The notes: generated by a model not told the origin, from the sequence alone. A stretch of 64,000 nt of DNA from Lacrimispora xylanolytica (GCF_026723765.1 NZ_CP113524.1:3333001-3397000); one strand, 5' to 3'. Positions 16,839 to 25,426 are shown, counted from the stretch's first letter. Numbers and translations are program-made.

Positions 16839-17171
16839 ATTTTTCCTCTCTAAGGTCCAAGTCCAAATAAGGTCATGGATGCTATTGTACATTACATCTA
16901 CAATAATGTTATATTCAAAACTATGGTTCGTCAATATTATTCCATTAATTTGTTCTTTTAACTCAAAATATGTATTTTACTATATATTACTCTGTTTTTT
17001 TTAGATTTTTTTATATATTTTGCTCAATTTATGTTTTTATTTACGTCAAATTGTCCTCAGATGTTGAATTTTCAGGAATTCAGATATAAAAATCCTGAAA
17101 GATCCACATACGTTCTATGCTGTCCTTTCAGGATTTTATTTTCCCTCATATTAGCGGTTTAAAAATGAATC
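16839..17171. other. Intergenic stretch, AT-rich, no gene seen
   Basis: 333 bases between the PRD regulator and the small membrane protein, both on the minus strand. The part next to the regulator is very AT-rich and should hold its promoter. The far part holds the terminator at 17089-17137. Open frames here are short and lack ribosome binding sites. Confidence 0.6.
17089..17137 (-). terminator. Terminator downstream of the small membrane protein gene
   Basis: Perfect 13-bp stem AAAATCCTGAAAG/CTTTCAGGATTTT with a 23-base loop. T-runs flank both sides, and it lies 35 bases after the stop at 17172. Confidence 0.75.
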
Positions 17172-17654
17172 TTATCGAGAGAGATTAAAAGTCAGGAACA
17201 GGAACAGGATCTGGAGAATCAATGCAACGGCTGCCAGTCCAATACATATTGGCTTTGGATTATCTCGTTTCGGTGATACAGACTGTGTAATCAGCAGAAT
17301 ACCGAAAATAACACCGATTAACAATCCAATCAATCCCCCTGTTGCCATTCCAGACAGAAGCAAAGCTCCTGATAAGATATTAATCCAGGAGGGAACGGTC
17401 TTAAACGGGACATAGGGCTTTTGGGAATTCATGTATATCCCATCCACTGCAAGATCAACTTTGTTGCCAATGGCCGTAAGATGAAGGGTCTTACCATCCA
17501 CCTCAAACGCTTCATCAAAGAGCCGCATGAACCAGTTAGTATTCTGCACGATGGTTCCAACACCATCTACGGTTCGCTTTCCTTTTATAAAGCCAGGTGT
17601 ATATATAATCTCATGTTGATTCCCATCAATCGTAACGTTCCATTTGTTCTTCAC
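17172..17654 (-). CDS. Membrane protein of unknown function
   Basis: This 160-residue protein has a soluble N-terminal half (about 1-85) of alternating strands, with WNVTIDGNQHEIIYTPGFIKGKR and repeated DG turns, which looks like a beta-sandwich. Three hydrophobic segments follow at about 88-105, 107-122 and 135-155, the second very glycine-rich. No family is recognised. It is 25 bases downstream of the SGNH hydrolase gene and probably co-transcribed. Confidence 0.65.
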   Translation of the reverse strand: MKNKWNVTIDGNQHEIIYTPGFIKGKRTVDGVGTIVQNTNWFMRLFDEAFEVDGKTLHLTAIGNKVDLAVDGIYMNSQKPYVPFKTVPSWINILSGALLLSGMATGGLIGLLIGVIFGILLITQSVSPKRDNPKPICIGLAAVALILQILFLFLTFNLSR

Positions 17655-17679
17655 AATTTAACCTCCAAATATTTAGTTC

Positions 17680-18522
17680 TTAATTCATTCCTGCCGCTAT
17701 CTTCTGCAACTTTAATGCGGTAGAGCCATCAAGCTCTTCCGGATAGCTAAGTCCCTCCGGAGATTGTTCATACAGAACCTTATATAAGGTGCATGCTGCC
17801 AGATAAGTCCCGGCAATGGACGGATGGGTTCCGTCTGCATCCCATAGTTCAATTTCTGGATTGGTTTTTGCACACCTCATAAATGCGATTCCAGCTGGTG
17901 CCAGGAGCGCGTTCCGCTCTTTTGAAATATTTAAATAATTCTCTGCCATCAAGGTCTGCATCTCTTCTCTGGTATTCCCAACTTCACTGCCAAGCAGATT
18001 ACGGGATACTCCATCCTTATAGGCCCAGGTCATTAGAAATACAGACTGTCCGCCGCCAGCTCGGATCTTATTATCAAGAGCCCTTGCCGCCGGAAACATA
18101 ACCTCCTGCCCAAAGGCAGAAATTCCGCTCTGTTCCTGCATCACTACATAATCCCAGGTATAATTTTCAATGGCATTCAGTGCCTCGGCACCTAACTCAT
18201 CCGTCTCATCTGCAAAATACTCCAGGCGATAGCTTCCTTCCGTCAGCTCATAAATTTCAGGAACAAATCCACCGCTTAAGCTCAGCCTTTCAAAAACCGT
18301 GGGAAGGTCATTGACATAGGTCATGCTGTTTCCAAGAAATAAAATAATGGGTTTCGTCTTAACCTCAGACGGCTTCTTTAAATTCAAATCCTGGTCAAAA
18401 TTCATGACATTAACCTTTAAGCTGCTGGCACAACTGGAGATAAAGAAGAAAATCCCGGCAAAAACTACGCCGACAAGAATTATAATTCCTATCCCAGCTT
18501 TTATCCATACTGATTTTTTCAT
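17680..18522 (-). CDS. Membrane-anchored or lipid-anchored SGNH hydrolase-like protein (DUF4886-like)
   Basis: This 280-residue exported protein has an N-terminal hydrophobic segment, residues 8-29, ending FFFISSCASS. It could be an uncleaved anchor or a lipobox with the cysteine near residue 31. Block I of the SGNH fold is LFLGNSMTYVNDLP (serine in GNSMT instead of GDS). A central VVMQEQSG follows, and block V is DADGTHPSIAGTYLA with the Asp and His of the triad. Enzymes of this fold are esterases or acetylhydrolases acting on glycans. Substrate and location on the cell surface are inferred. Upstream is a long AT-rich promoter region. Confidence 0.75.
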   Translation of the reverse strand: MKKSVWIKAGIGIIILVGVVFAGIFFFISSCASSLKVNVMNFDQDLNLKKPSEVKTKPIILFLGNSMTYVNDLPTVFERLSLSGGFVPEIYELTEGSYRLEYFADETDELGAEALNAIENYTWDYVVMQEQSGISAFGQEVMFPAARALDNKIRAGGGQSVFLMTWAYKDGVSRNLLGSEVGNTREEMQTLMAENYLNISKERNALLAPAGIAFMRCAKTNPEIELWDADGTHPSIAGTYLAACTLYKVLYEQSPEGLSYPEELDGSTALKLQKIAAGMN

Positions 18523-18651
18523 ACTTACACCCCAAAAATAAAATCATTTATATAGTTATCGACCGAATGCTCCGAAATTATAGTTAAAATCGACAAAATT
18601 TTATTTTTTAACATTTTTTAACCACTTTTTTAGCCAAAAAGGCAAAATACA

Positions 18652-18692
18652 GCAGCGGCTCCATTGGATTAATGGTTATCTGGAACCGCCGC
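18652..18692 (-). terminator. Terminator of the larBC operon
   Basis: 11-bp stem with two G-U pairs (GCAGCGGCTCC 18652-18662 against GGAACCGCCGC 18682-18692). On the minus strand it is followed by TGTATTTTG. It lies 34 bases after the larC stop. Confidence 0.65.
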
Positions 18693-18725
18693 GGCCGTAA
18701 ATCTTTATTAAATTTATGCTCCCAT

Positions 18726-19982
18726 TTAAAGAATTTCAGTAGTATGACGGATTGTGTCGTATACGGTCTGGAAATCCATACCAGTCTGTTTGCATATACT
18801 TCTCACGCTTTCATACTCGGGATAACAAAAGGTCCTTTCCTTCCAGAAGCAAACCTTAACCTCTGCCTCTCCCCACTCTGTCTTTATGAGCTTCTTTTCC
18901 CGACCAAGAATCGTTCTCTCTACCTGGTATCTCCTGACTCCGATGGTCGTTGTCTGAAGAAACATAAGCTCTTCCATTGTCATTAAGTCCTTTTGTTTGC
19001 AAAGAACTGAAATCATATAGGCAGGTCGGTTCTTCTTCATATAGATGGGTGTATTCCAGACATCTGCCGCTCCTGCTTCCAGTAAAGTTTCCATGGCATA
19101 TCCTAACATCTCACCGCTGCAATCGTCAATATTCGCTTCCAGTACCCACATGGTTTCTTCCGGCTCTTCTTCCCGAAGAACTTCAAGAATCATTGCCCGA
19201 AGGACATTGGCATGCTTAAAATCCTTTTTCCCCGCTCCCATTCCAGTTTTAAGGATGCGAAAGGTTTCTGGCAGATTCGTTCTGGTGTTAAGTGCGGCTG
19301 CAATGGCAGCGCCGGTAGGTGTCACCATCTCACCCATGGTGTCTGTAAACCGAAGCTTAAGTCCATACTGGGATGCTATATTCACTGTGGCCGGAACCGG
19401 AACCGGGATGACACCATGCTGGCAGCGTACATTACCAAACCCTTCCGAAAGAGGAGAGACCACCACCTCTGTCACGCCCAGATTATCGATACAAACAGCC
19501 GCACTTATGATATCAACAATGGAATCTATGGCTCCTACCTCATGAAAATGAACCTGGCTTATTGGAAGCGCATGAGCCTTTGACTCCGCTTCTGCCACGA
19601 TTTCAAACATGCGCTTTGCCATGTTTTTTACATGATCGCCGGCTTCCAGCCGGTCGATGATCTCATAGATGTCTTGGAGATTGCGGTGGGGATGGCTGTG
19701 GCTATGTCCTACATCATGGCTATGTCCTGCATCATGACTATGTTCTGCATCATGACTATGACCGCTCATGTTGTCATGCTCATCCTCCAGATGAACCTGA
19801 AAATCAAATGCATCAATCCCGCACTTTTTTGCCCGTCCAAAATGCAGATGATATCCGTTTACATTCAGGCTGTCCAAAGCTTTTATAAGTACCTCACGGT
19901 CAGCGCCAAGGTCTAAAAGTGCTCCTACGGTCATATCTCCGCTAATACCTGAATTACATTCCAAGTAAAGTATTTTTTTCAT
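18726..19982 (-). CDS. larC: Nickel-pincer cofactor biosynthesis protein LarC
   Basis: This 418-residue CTP-dependent nickel insertase performs the last step of nickel-pincer nucleotide synthesis, the cofactor of lactate racemase and relatives. The N-terminus MKKILYLECNSGISGDM, the block VHFHEVGAIDSIVDI, the segment GEMVTPTGAAI and the later ANIDDCSGEMLGYAME are hallmarks of the former DUF111 family. A His-rich insert (about residues 72-102, repeats of GHSHD) probably binds nickel. In Lactobacillus plantarum the protein needs a programmed frameshift between two halves; here it is one uninterrupted frame. ATG 19982 is one base after the larB stop, so translation is coupled. No larA or larE lies in the window. 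Confidence 0.94.
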   Translation of the reverse strand: MKKILYLECNSGISGDMTVGALLDLGADREVLIKALDSLNVNGYHLHFGRAKKCGIDAFDFQVHLEDEHDNMSGHSHDAEHSHDAGHSHDVGHSHSHPHRNLQDIYEIIDRLEAGDHVKNMAKRMFEIVAEAESKAHALPISQVHFHEVGAIDSIVDIISAAVCIDNLGVTEVVVSPLSEGFGNVRCQHGVIPVPVPATVNIASQYGLKLRFTDTMGEMVTPTGAAIAAALNTRTNLPETFRILKTGMGAGKKDFKHANVLRAMILEVLREEEPEETMWVLEANIDDCSGEMLGYAMETLLEAGAADVWNTPIYMKKNRPAYMISVLCKQKDLMTMEELMFLQTTTIGVRRYQVERTILGREKKLIKTEWGEAEVKVCFWKERTFCYPEYESVRSICKQTGMDFQTVYDTIRHTTEIL

Positions 19983-19983
19983 A

Positions 19984-20727
19984 TTATTTCTCCGCAATTC
20001 GATTGATTTGTGTCGCAATGTATCCGGCTCCGTAACCGTTGTCAATGTTGACAACGGAAATTCCGTTTGCACAGGAATTGAGCATGGTTAAGAGGGCGGA
20101 TAGTCCGTGGAAGCTGGCTCCGTAGCCTACAGAGGTTGGTACTGCCACCACCGGACACTCTGAGAGGCCTGCGATTACCGTACCTAAAGCTCCCTCCATA
20201 CCAGCAACTGCAATAATACAATTGGCTTTTATCAGCCGTTCCCTCTGGGATAAGAGCCTGTGGATGCCGGCAACCCCTACGTCATAGACCCGGTCCACAT
20301 GACAGCCGAAATACTCTGCCGTCTGTGCCGCTTCCTCTGCCACGGGAATGTCAGCCGTCCCGCCTGTGCAGACGGCGATACAGCCTTTCTTATCCTTATC
20401 AGGTTTTTCCGCTTTCAAGATTCTGGAAATAGGATCATAGGTGATCTGAGGAAGGGCCGCTTTTACCAGTTCATACTGTTCTTTCGTTGCCCTGGTTCCA
20501 AAGACCTCTCCGTCCCGCCCGTATAAGCGTTTATAGATTTCTACCAGATAAGAGTCCGGTTTTCCCTGGCAGAATATGGTCTCCCCAAAACCGGAACGCA
20601 GTTTCCTGTGATGATCAAGCTTCGCATATCCAAGTTCTTCATAGGGAAGATTCTTTAACAGCTGTTCTGCCGTATCCATATCCATTTCTCCAGACTTAAC
20701 CTGCAAAAGCATTTCTCTAACGTCCAT
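19984..20727 (-). CDS. larB: Nickel-pincer cofactor biosynthesis protein LarB
   Basis: This 247-residue PurE-like enzyme carboxylates and hydrolyses nicotinic acid adenine dinucleotide, the first step of the pincer cofactor pathway. The N-terminal helical part contains LPYEELGYAKLDHHRKLRSGFGE. The PurE-like domain has CTGGTADIPVAEEA, VGVAGIHRLL, AVAGMEGALGTVIAGL and PTSVGYGASFHGL. ATG 20727 gives the family length; the frame extends 45 codons upstream across a terminator and is rejected. AAAGG lies nine bases before. An intrinsic terminator ends only 21 bases before this start, so expression must come from read-through or from a promoter embedded in that hairpin region. Confidence 0.93.
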   Translation of the reverse strand: MDVREMLLQVKSGEMDMDTAEQLLKNLPYEELGYAKLDHHRKLRSGFGETIFCQGKPDSYLVEIYKRLYGRDGEVFGTRATKEQYELVKAALPQITYDPISRILKAEKPDKDKKGCIAVCTGGTADIPVAEEAAQTAEYFGCHVDRVYDVGVAGIHRLLSQRERLIKANCIIAVAGMEGALGTVIAGLSECPVVAVPTSVGYGASFHGLSALLTMLNSCANGISVVNIDNGYGAGYIATQINRIAEK

Positions 20728-20748
20728 AAATCCCAACCTTTCCCCGAT

Positions 20749-20786
20749 AAAAAAGGTACCAGAAATTATCATGCTTTTCTGGTACC
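20749..20786 (-). terminator. Intrinsic terminator immediately upstream of larB (possible attenuator)
   Basis: On the minus strand GGTACCAGAAA (20786-20776) pairs perfectly with TTTCTGGTACC (20765-20755). The stem is followed by six T (20754-20749). It serves as the end of the small membrane protein gene and at the same time lies in the leader of larBC. Confidence 0.85.
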
Positions 20787-20824
20787 TGCTTTTATTTATC
20801 ATTGCCTGTCCGTATCCGCCATCT

Positions 20825-21007
20825 TTATGAAGAATATCGTTTTGTTGTCTCTTCCAGCACAAGTACTTTGGCGTTCTTTACTGGACCTTTTATGTCTGCG
20901 CCTGTTTTTTTTCCACTGAAATAGCTGTAGGATCCGGCACACAGCAGAACCACGATCAGAACAAACACCAAAAGCATCAGCTTATTGTATAAATCCTTAT
21001 CCTCCAT
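20825..21007 (-). CDS. Small single-pass membrane protein of unknown function
   Basis: This 60-residue protein has one hydrophobic helix (about 10-31, LMLLVFVLIVVLLCAGSYSYF) followed by a basic and polar tail. The preceding GGGG at seven bases, a strong promoter and a dedicated terminator make it a real gene despite its size. No family is recognised. Its location just before larBC may be coincidental, or it may act as a leader gene. Confidence 0.7.
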   Translation of the reverse strand: MEDKDLYNKLMLLVFVLIVVLLCAGSYSYFSGKKTGADIKGPVKNAKVLVLEETTKRYSS

Positions 21008-21079
21008 ACTGTTTCCCCTTTTCCTTTGTAATCATACTATGTGGCAGAACCCCACTTAGAACATTCTGTCTTTTCTATT

Positions 21080-21108
21080 ATTATACCTTTTGTTGTATCA
21101 TTGTTCAA
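21080..21108 (-). promoter_or_regulatory. Sigma-A promoter of the small membrane protein (and possibly larBC)
   Basis: Minus strand TTGAAC (21103-21108), 17-base spacer, perfect TATAAT (21080-21085). The start of transcription is near 21073, with ATG at 21007. Confidence 0.75.
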
Positions 21109-21114
21109 GTAAAA

Positions 21115-21831
21115 TCAGTTGATTGATACAATCTGCTGGGCAACGGTCTCCACTTCATCTGAGGAAAAATATCCACATGCCTCCATTCTGGCAAGCACTT
21201 TCTTCTGTCTCATCTGAGCCAGCTTTAAATTCTTTGTTGGGGCGTATTTGGAAGGGGCATTGGGTACTCCAGCTAAAAGTGTACTTTCATAATCCGTCAT
21301 TTCTTCTGGTGATTTATTAAAATATCCCATACTGGCATCGCCAACGCTGTAATATCCTTCGCCGAAATAAATGCAATTTACATATAATTCAAATATTTGA
21401 TCTTTTGTATAATGTTTCTCTAATTCAAAGGCCATAAGTACTTCTGCGACTTTTCTGGTAAGCTCTTTATCCTGATTAAAATAAAGATTTTTTGCAAGCT
21501 GCTGAGTGATGGTGCTTCCTCCCTCCACAAAACGGCCTGCCTGAATATCATTTAAAATGGCACGGCCAATGGCAATTGCATCAATTCCATTGTGCTTGAA
21601 AAAACGCTTATCTTCTACAGATACCACCGCATTTATATAAACATCCGGGAGATCTTTAAAAGAGGTATATCCGTCTTTTTCCTGTATGGCTTCCACACGT
21701 TCCTTCAGACTGTCCTCACTTAATACTTCTCGGTAAAGCTCATAACCTTTATGTGCCACAGTGAATCCGGTCAACAGACAAACTGTGACAAATAAAAACA
21801 ATATTGTTCTTGTTATTTTTCCAAGTTTCAT
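21115..21831 (-). CDS. mtgA: Monofunctional peptidoglycan glycosyltransferase (GT51)
   Basis: This 238-residue membrane-anchored glycosyltransferase polymerises lipid II into glycan strands. An N-terminal signal anchor (about 9-29) precedes the GT51 domain. Motif 1 is VSVEDKRFFKHNGID with the catalytic Glu73. Motif 2 is GGSTITQQLAKNL, and motif 3 surrounds RKVAEVLMAFELEKHYTKDQIFELY. The domain ends at SKYAPTKNLKLAQMRQKKVLARM, with no transpeptidase domain behind it, so it is the single-function type. ATG 21831 has AGGAGG ten bases upstream. Confidence 0.92.
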   Translation of the reverse strand: MKLGKITRTILFLFVTVCLLTGFTVAHKGYELYREVLSEDSLKERVEAIQEKDGYTSFKDLPDVYINAVVSVEDKRFFKHNGIDAIAIGRAILNDIQAGRFVEGGSTITQQLAKNLYFNQDKELTRKVAEVLMAFELEKHYTKDQIFELYVNCIYFGEGYYSVGDASMGYFNKSPEEMTDYESTLLAGVPNAPSKYAPTKNLKLAQMRQKKVLARMEACGYFSSDEVETVAQQIVSIN

Positions 21832-22025
21832 ACGTTCACTGCCTCCTTTTTGGTTATCTTTCTTTGTTACTGATTTGATTGTATCATAGACTTCCATTGA
21901 AATCAGGAATAATTCCTTATATTTCCCTAAAGTTTTCGGACTGTTACTAACAATTTTATTACAATTCTTACAAATTCAGGAATTTCTCTTCCTCTTAAGC
22001 GTCATGTACATCCTGCAGGTCGTGC

Positions 22026-22072
22026 TTTTTATTATATAGAGGAGTTCGCAGGACTCCCCTATATAATAAAAA
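22026..22072. terminator. Long AT-rich hairpin, terminator-like on both strands
   Basis: A 14-bp stem TTTTTATTATATAG/CTATATAATAAAAA is extended by GGAGT/ACTCC after one mismatch, with a loop of seven bases. The outer A/T runs make it usable in either direction. Confidence 0.6.
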
Positions 22073-22106
22073 ACAGACAGCAAATTCGGCAAAATCTGCT
22101 GTCTGT
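22073..22106 (-). terminator. Terminator in the minus direction downstream of the LytTR gene
   Basis: Perfect 10-bp stem ACAGACAGCA/TGCTGTCTGT with a 14-base loop. On the minus strand it is followed by TTTTTT, which is also the start of the next hairpin. Confidence 0.75.
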
Positions 22107-22271
22107 CCTGATATGTTAAAGATTTACAAGATATGATTAATAGAAATAAAATGCCGAAGAATGAATGGAATCAGTTGTATTTCTGAATAGAACAACAATA
22201 TCATTTGTTTCATGCACCCGCAATGGGCTTTGCGCTTTTTGCTTGTTTTATTGCGCTTTTTCGACAATTTT

Positions 22272-22823
22272 CTACAATAGCATGAAATTGATTTCCAAAA
22301 ACTTAAGGTATTTTTTTTCAAACTTCTTTCTTCTTGTGTCATTTACATACAGAACATCACCATTCTGCATCTCAATGACCTCTCCTTTTACATTTTTCAC
22401 ATATTGCATATTTACTATATTATGGCGATTGATCCGGATGAAGTGGTCACTTGGAAGCTTTCCTTCCTCTTCATCTAACTTTGCCCGTATCCGTATTCTT
22501 TCATTTTCTATTACCACGCTTGTTTTCCGGTAATAGGATTCCAGAAAAAATATATCCTGGATGTCAAACACCCAGGTATGACCGTTAAAAAATGCAGTAT
22601 ACTTTTCTCTCATATCCACCTGCCTGATTATTTTCCCGCAGGAAGCCGTTCCCCCTTTTGGATAGATCACTATCACATCGTACGCGGCGCAATCCAACGT
22701 CGGAAGAAGCTTCTCTTCCATGGAAAAATAATCGACCTTTAACAAATGGTTTCTGCTGTCTGTAATTTCTTCCTCCTGTAATTCAGTCAGCTGTTTTTCA
22801 TTTGTGAAAAAGGCAATTTTCAT
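22272..22823 (-). CDS. LytTR-domain transcriptional regulator
   Basis: This 183-residue protein has a LytTR DNA-binding domain at about 82-178, with FFLESYYRKTSVVIENE, the pattern HFIRINRHNIVNMQYVKNV and the end DTRRKKFEKKYLKFLE. The first 80 residues resemble a shortened response-regulator receiver (MKIAFFTNEK, AYDVIVIYP) without a complete acidic pocket, so it may not be phosphorylated. LytTR proteins usually control neighbouring peptide, competence or virulence genes. Here the divergent neighbour is a 69-residue acidic peptide gene. GGAGG lies ten bases before ATG. Confidence 0.87.
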   Translation of the reverse strand: MKIAFFTNEKQLTELQEEEITDSRNHLLKVDYFSMEEKLLPTLDCAAYDVIVIYPKGGTASCGKIIRQVDMREKYTAFFNGHTWVFDIQDIFFLESYYRKTSVVIENERIRIRAKLDEEEGKLPSDHFIRINRHNIVNMQYVKNVKGEVIEMQNGDVLYVNDTRRKKFEKKYLKFLEINFMLL

Positions 22824-23001
22824 ATAACATTTCCTCCATCATTCTAAATTCTTTTCCGGACTTAATCGCCCCGCACTTTTTATAACGATGAAAGCAAAAA
22901 AATATAACGCAAATTATGGATATAAATCCTCAATGAATAATTACTGTATTTTTCCTTACACTAAACAAATAAGAAATCCACCTATTGAAAGGAGAAATCA
23001 T

Positions 23002-23211
23002 ATGAGTTCCAATAACGAAGAAAAAGAGAAGGACATCATAAAATCAAAACTGGCTAAAAATAATTATGATATTGATATTCAGGCCTGTTCCTCTATGGAC
23101 TGTACCGGTCTTATTCCTGCCACACCAGGAACAGAGGAAGAACTGGAAGCATACCAGGATATCTATCACTACATCCCACATGCCAATGTAAAAAAGGACG
23201 AAACAAAATAG
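23002..23211 (+). CDS. Small acidic protein with a DCTGLIP motif, unknown function
   Basis: This 69-residue protein has a lysine/glutamate-rich N-terminal part (SSNNEEKEKDIIKSKLAK) and a distinct C-terminal block SSMDCTGLIPATPGTEEELE, followed by AYQDIYHYIPHANV. Two cysteines lie six residues apart (ACSSMDC). There is no signal peptide or membrane segment. The division into a charged leader and a motif-rich C-terminal core resembles precursors of modified peptides, but no modification enzyme lies nearby. ATG 23002 follows AAAGGAG; an upstream in-frame ATG at 22888 lacks one. It is divergent from a LytTR regulator and ends at a strong terminator. Confidence 0.7.
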   Translation: MSSNNEEKEKDIIKSKLAKNNYDIDIQACSSMDCTGLIPATPGTEEELEAYQDIYHYIPHANVKKDETK

Positions 23212-23223
23212 ATGAAATAAAAA

Positions 23224-23266
23224 AACAGCAATACCAAAAGATAAAATCTGCTTTGGTATTGCTGTT
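23224..23266. terminator. Bidirectional terminator
   Basis: Perfect 15-bp stem AACAGCAATACCAAA/TTTGGTATTGCTGTT with a 13-base loop, flanked by A-run and T-rich sequence. It lies between the small acidic protein gene and the convergent chemoreceptor. Confidence 0.85.
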
Positions 23267-23273
23267 ATTTATT

Positions 23274-25331
23274 TTATCGAATCTTAAACCGGCTCATAAG
23301 CACGCTTAAGTTCTCTGCCTGTCCGGAAAGCTCCTCGCTTGCTGCAGCACTTTCTTCGGCTGTGGCGGAATTGCTTTGAACAACGGCTGAAATCTGCTCG
23401 ATTCCTGCGGTTACCTCTTTTACCTTTTCGCTCTGCTCTTTTAATTCCTCTGCAGACTGCTCAATGGCTGAAACCATGCTCTTTGTTTCTGCCAGAATTG
23501 TATTTAAGGAATCTCCGGTAGAACTTGCCAGCTGGGTTCCCTTGTTAACGGCCTGAATGGTATCGGCAACAAGGCTTGATGTATCCTTAGCCGCATTGGC
23601 ACTCTTACCTGCAAGGTTTCTTACCTCATCTGCTACTACTGCAAAGCCTTTTCCTGCTTCTCCTGCACGGGCTGCTTCTACGGCTGCGTTAAGAGCCAGG
23701 ATATTGGTCTGGAATGCAATGTCTTCAATCAGCTTATTGACCTTTTCAATCTCTTTGGATTTCCGGCTGATCTGATCCATGGAATCCATCATCTCATGCA
23801 TCTTTTCATTGCCTTCTTCCATAGCTTTACCAACATGGCCTGCCTGCTTATTCATGCCTACAACAGAATTAGCCGTATTCATGAGACTAACTGAAATTTC
23901 ATTGACGGAAGAGGAAAGTTCCTCAACAGCTGCTGCCTGCTCTACTGCTCCCTGACTTAAGTTCTGAGCTCCAGAGGATACCTGGGCGCTGCTCTTTGCA
24001 ACTTCGTCAGCAGAAATTTCTACGGTCTCCATGGTCTTTGCAAGCATATCTTCCGTTCTCTGGATTGCCTGCTGAACCATAACATAATCACCCTTGAAGT
24101 CCGTTATTTCGGAAGGGCGGAAATCTCCAGAGGCAATCTTGTCAAGTACCTTTATGATGGTGTGGTTTGTATTTCTTACGCTTTGAACATAGTTATTCGC
24201 TTCTTCTGCAAGAATTCCAATCTCATCTTTTCTGTTAACGACTGGAACTTCACTGAATAAATCACCCTCAGATAACAGCTTCATACGCGTTGCAATGGCT
24301 GAAATCGGTCCGGCAATTGGTGCGGCAAATCTAAATGCCATGATACAGCCTAATGCGATGGATGCTACTCCCAGAATAATCATTGCAGCAACAACGGTAT
24401 AAATGGAAGTCGTTGTTTCATTCACCGGAGCAACAACTCCAAGTGCCCAGCCGTCAGCGCCAGTTACAGGACTGTAGTAACAGAATCTGGAAACACCTTT
24501 GTAATCATAGGTTCCGATTCCTGTTTTTCCGGTAAGCATGGTCTGATACATACGTGCTGATGATTGATAGGATTTATCTGTTTTAGACATTTCAATGAAG
24601 TTCTGGCGTTCATTGACCACTTCAGGATAAATACATGCAATCATGGTACCTGTGTTATCAATTAAGAATGCATTACCGCTCTTACCAATGCGGAGATCCT
24701 GAATCAGATTACTTAACACGGTGCCGTCATAGGTAGCAACGAGAATTCCCAGGTCATATGGTGCTGCAACACGAATGACCAGCTGGTTATTGCTGTCGAG
24801 TTCTGTCGTTGAAACTGCAGTTTCTCCGTTTAAAGCCTTCTTTATGTATTCACGGTCGGAATAATTATCTCCCACGTGATCACCGCTTGCGCTGCGGGTA
24901 ACCACTCCCTGCTGGGTAATCACTTCCAGATCCTTATAGCCATAAAGCTTACACTGGTTTGTAAGATACTCGGTTACAACTCGTGAGTTAATGGACTTTA
25001 AGCTTCCGCCCTGGGTACTGGCTTCGATGTTTGTCTTCATCTGGCTAAGATTCTGTACAATCAGACTGTTTACCAGCTTTCCGGTTGATTCCAGATCGCT
25101 TTTTACAACGTCTGTGATCCCTTTGTAGCTGACCGAGATGCTGATGACCATATTGGTTACAGTCAGTGCAAGAATAATAGAGATGATGAACATAAGCATC
25201 TTCATCTTTAATGATTTCATGGTAAGCTTAGCGGAAAACAGTGCTCCCACTTTTCTTTCTTTTTTCTTCTTTACTCCTTTCCCCTCTTTTTCACTTCTCT
25301 GAAACCATTTCTTTTCCCCCGAAGTCTTCAT
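23274..25331 (-). CDS. Methyl-accepting chemotaxis protein with an extracellular Cache domain
   Basis: This 685-residue chemoreceptor has a long basic cytoplasmic N-terminus (about 1-43) and a first transmembrane helix (about 44-66). An extracellular dCache-type sensor follows (about 67-305, with [16 protein letters not shown] and [13 protein letters not shown]), then a second helix (about 308-333), HAMP (about 335-390) and the signalling hairpin. The tip reads [20 protein letters not shown], and the domain ends [19 protein letters not shown]. The Cache fold in such receptors often binds amino acids or small organic acids; the ligand cannot be read here. ATG has GGAG upstream and a strong promoter lies 66 bases before it. 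Confidence 0.95.
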   Translation of the reverse strand: MKTSGEKKWFQRSEKEGKGVKKKKERKVGALFSAKLTMKSLKMKMLMFIISIILALTVTNMVISISVSYKGITDVVKSDLESTGKLVNSLIVQNLSQMKTNIEASTQGGSLKSINSRVVTEYLTNQCKLYGYKDLEVITQQGVVTRSASGDHVGDNYSDREYIKKALNGETAVSTTELDSNNQLVIRVAAPYDLGILVATYDGTVLSNLIQDLRIGKSGNAFLIDNTGTMIACIYPEVVNERQNFIEMSKTDKSYQSSARMYQTMLTGKTGIGTYDYKGVSRFCYYSPVTGADGWALGVVAPVNETTTSIYTVVAAMIILGVASIALGCIMAFRFAAPIAGPISAIATRMKLLSEGDLFSEVPVVNRKDEIGILAEEANNYVQSVRNTNHTIIKVLDKIASGDFRPSEITDFKGDYVMVQQAIQRTEDMLAKTMETVEISADEVAKSSAQVSSGAQNLSQGAVEQAAAVEELSSSVNEISVSLMNTANSVVGMNKQAGHVGKAMEEGNEKMHEMMDSMDQISRKSKEIEKVNKLIEDIAFQTNILALNAAVEAARAGEAGKGFAVVADEVRNLAGKSANAAKDTSSLVADTIQAVNKGTQLASSTGDSLNTILAETKSMVSAIEQSAEELKEQSEKVKEVTAGIEQISAVVQSNSATAEESAAASEELSGQAENLSVLMSRFKIR

Positions 25332-25396
25332 AGTTTTGTGCTCCTTGTCTTGTCATTGGTGATGTGTACCATTACAAATTATACATGGCTTTAGCT

Positions 25397-25426
25397 ATTA
25401 TATCCTATTTTGTAATAATTTGTCAA
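25397..25426 (-). promoter_or_regulatory. Sigma-A promoter of the chemoreceptor gene
   Basis: Minus strand perfect TTGACA (25421-25426), 18-base spacer, perfect TATAAT (25397-25402). No sigma-28 type box was seen. Confidence 0.8.

Larger units (their letters stand above)
21832..22271. other. Intergenic stretch with two strong hairpins, no gene seen
   Basis: 440 bases between mtgA and the LytTR regulator, both on the minus strand. They contain the mtgA promoter region, two adjacent long hairpins (22026-22072 and 22073-22106) and about 160 bases of featureless sequence after the LytTR stop. A 72-codon frame overlapping the LytTR end has no ribosome binding site and is not called. Confidence 0.6.

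Noticed and set aside
20728-20862. 45-codon N-terminal extension of LarB
   Set aside because: The extension translates through a perfect intrinsic terminator and has no family similarity. ATG 20727 gives the normal LarB length.
22124-22342. 72-codon frame on the minus strand overlapping the LytTR gene end
   Set aside because: It is a shadow in another frame without a ribosome binding site, and the LytTR domain is intact in its own frame.
22888-23001. 38-codon N-terminal extension of the small DCTGLIP protein
   Set aside because: The upstream ATG lacks a ribosome binding site, while AAAGGAG stands before ATG 23002. The extension has a different, non-coding-like composition.
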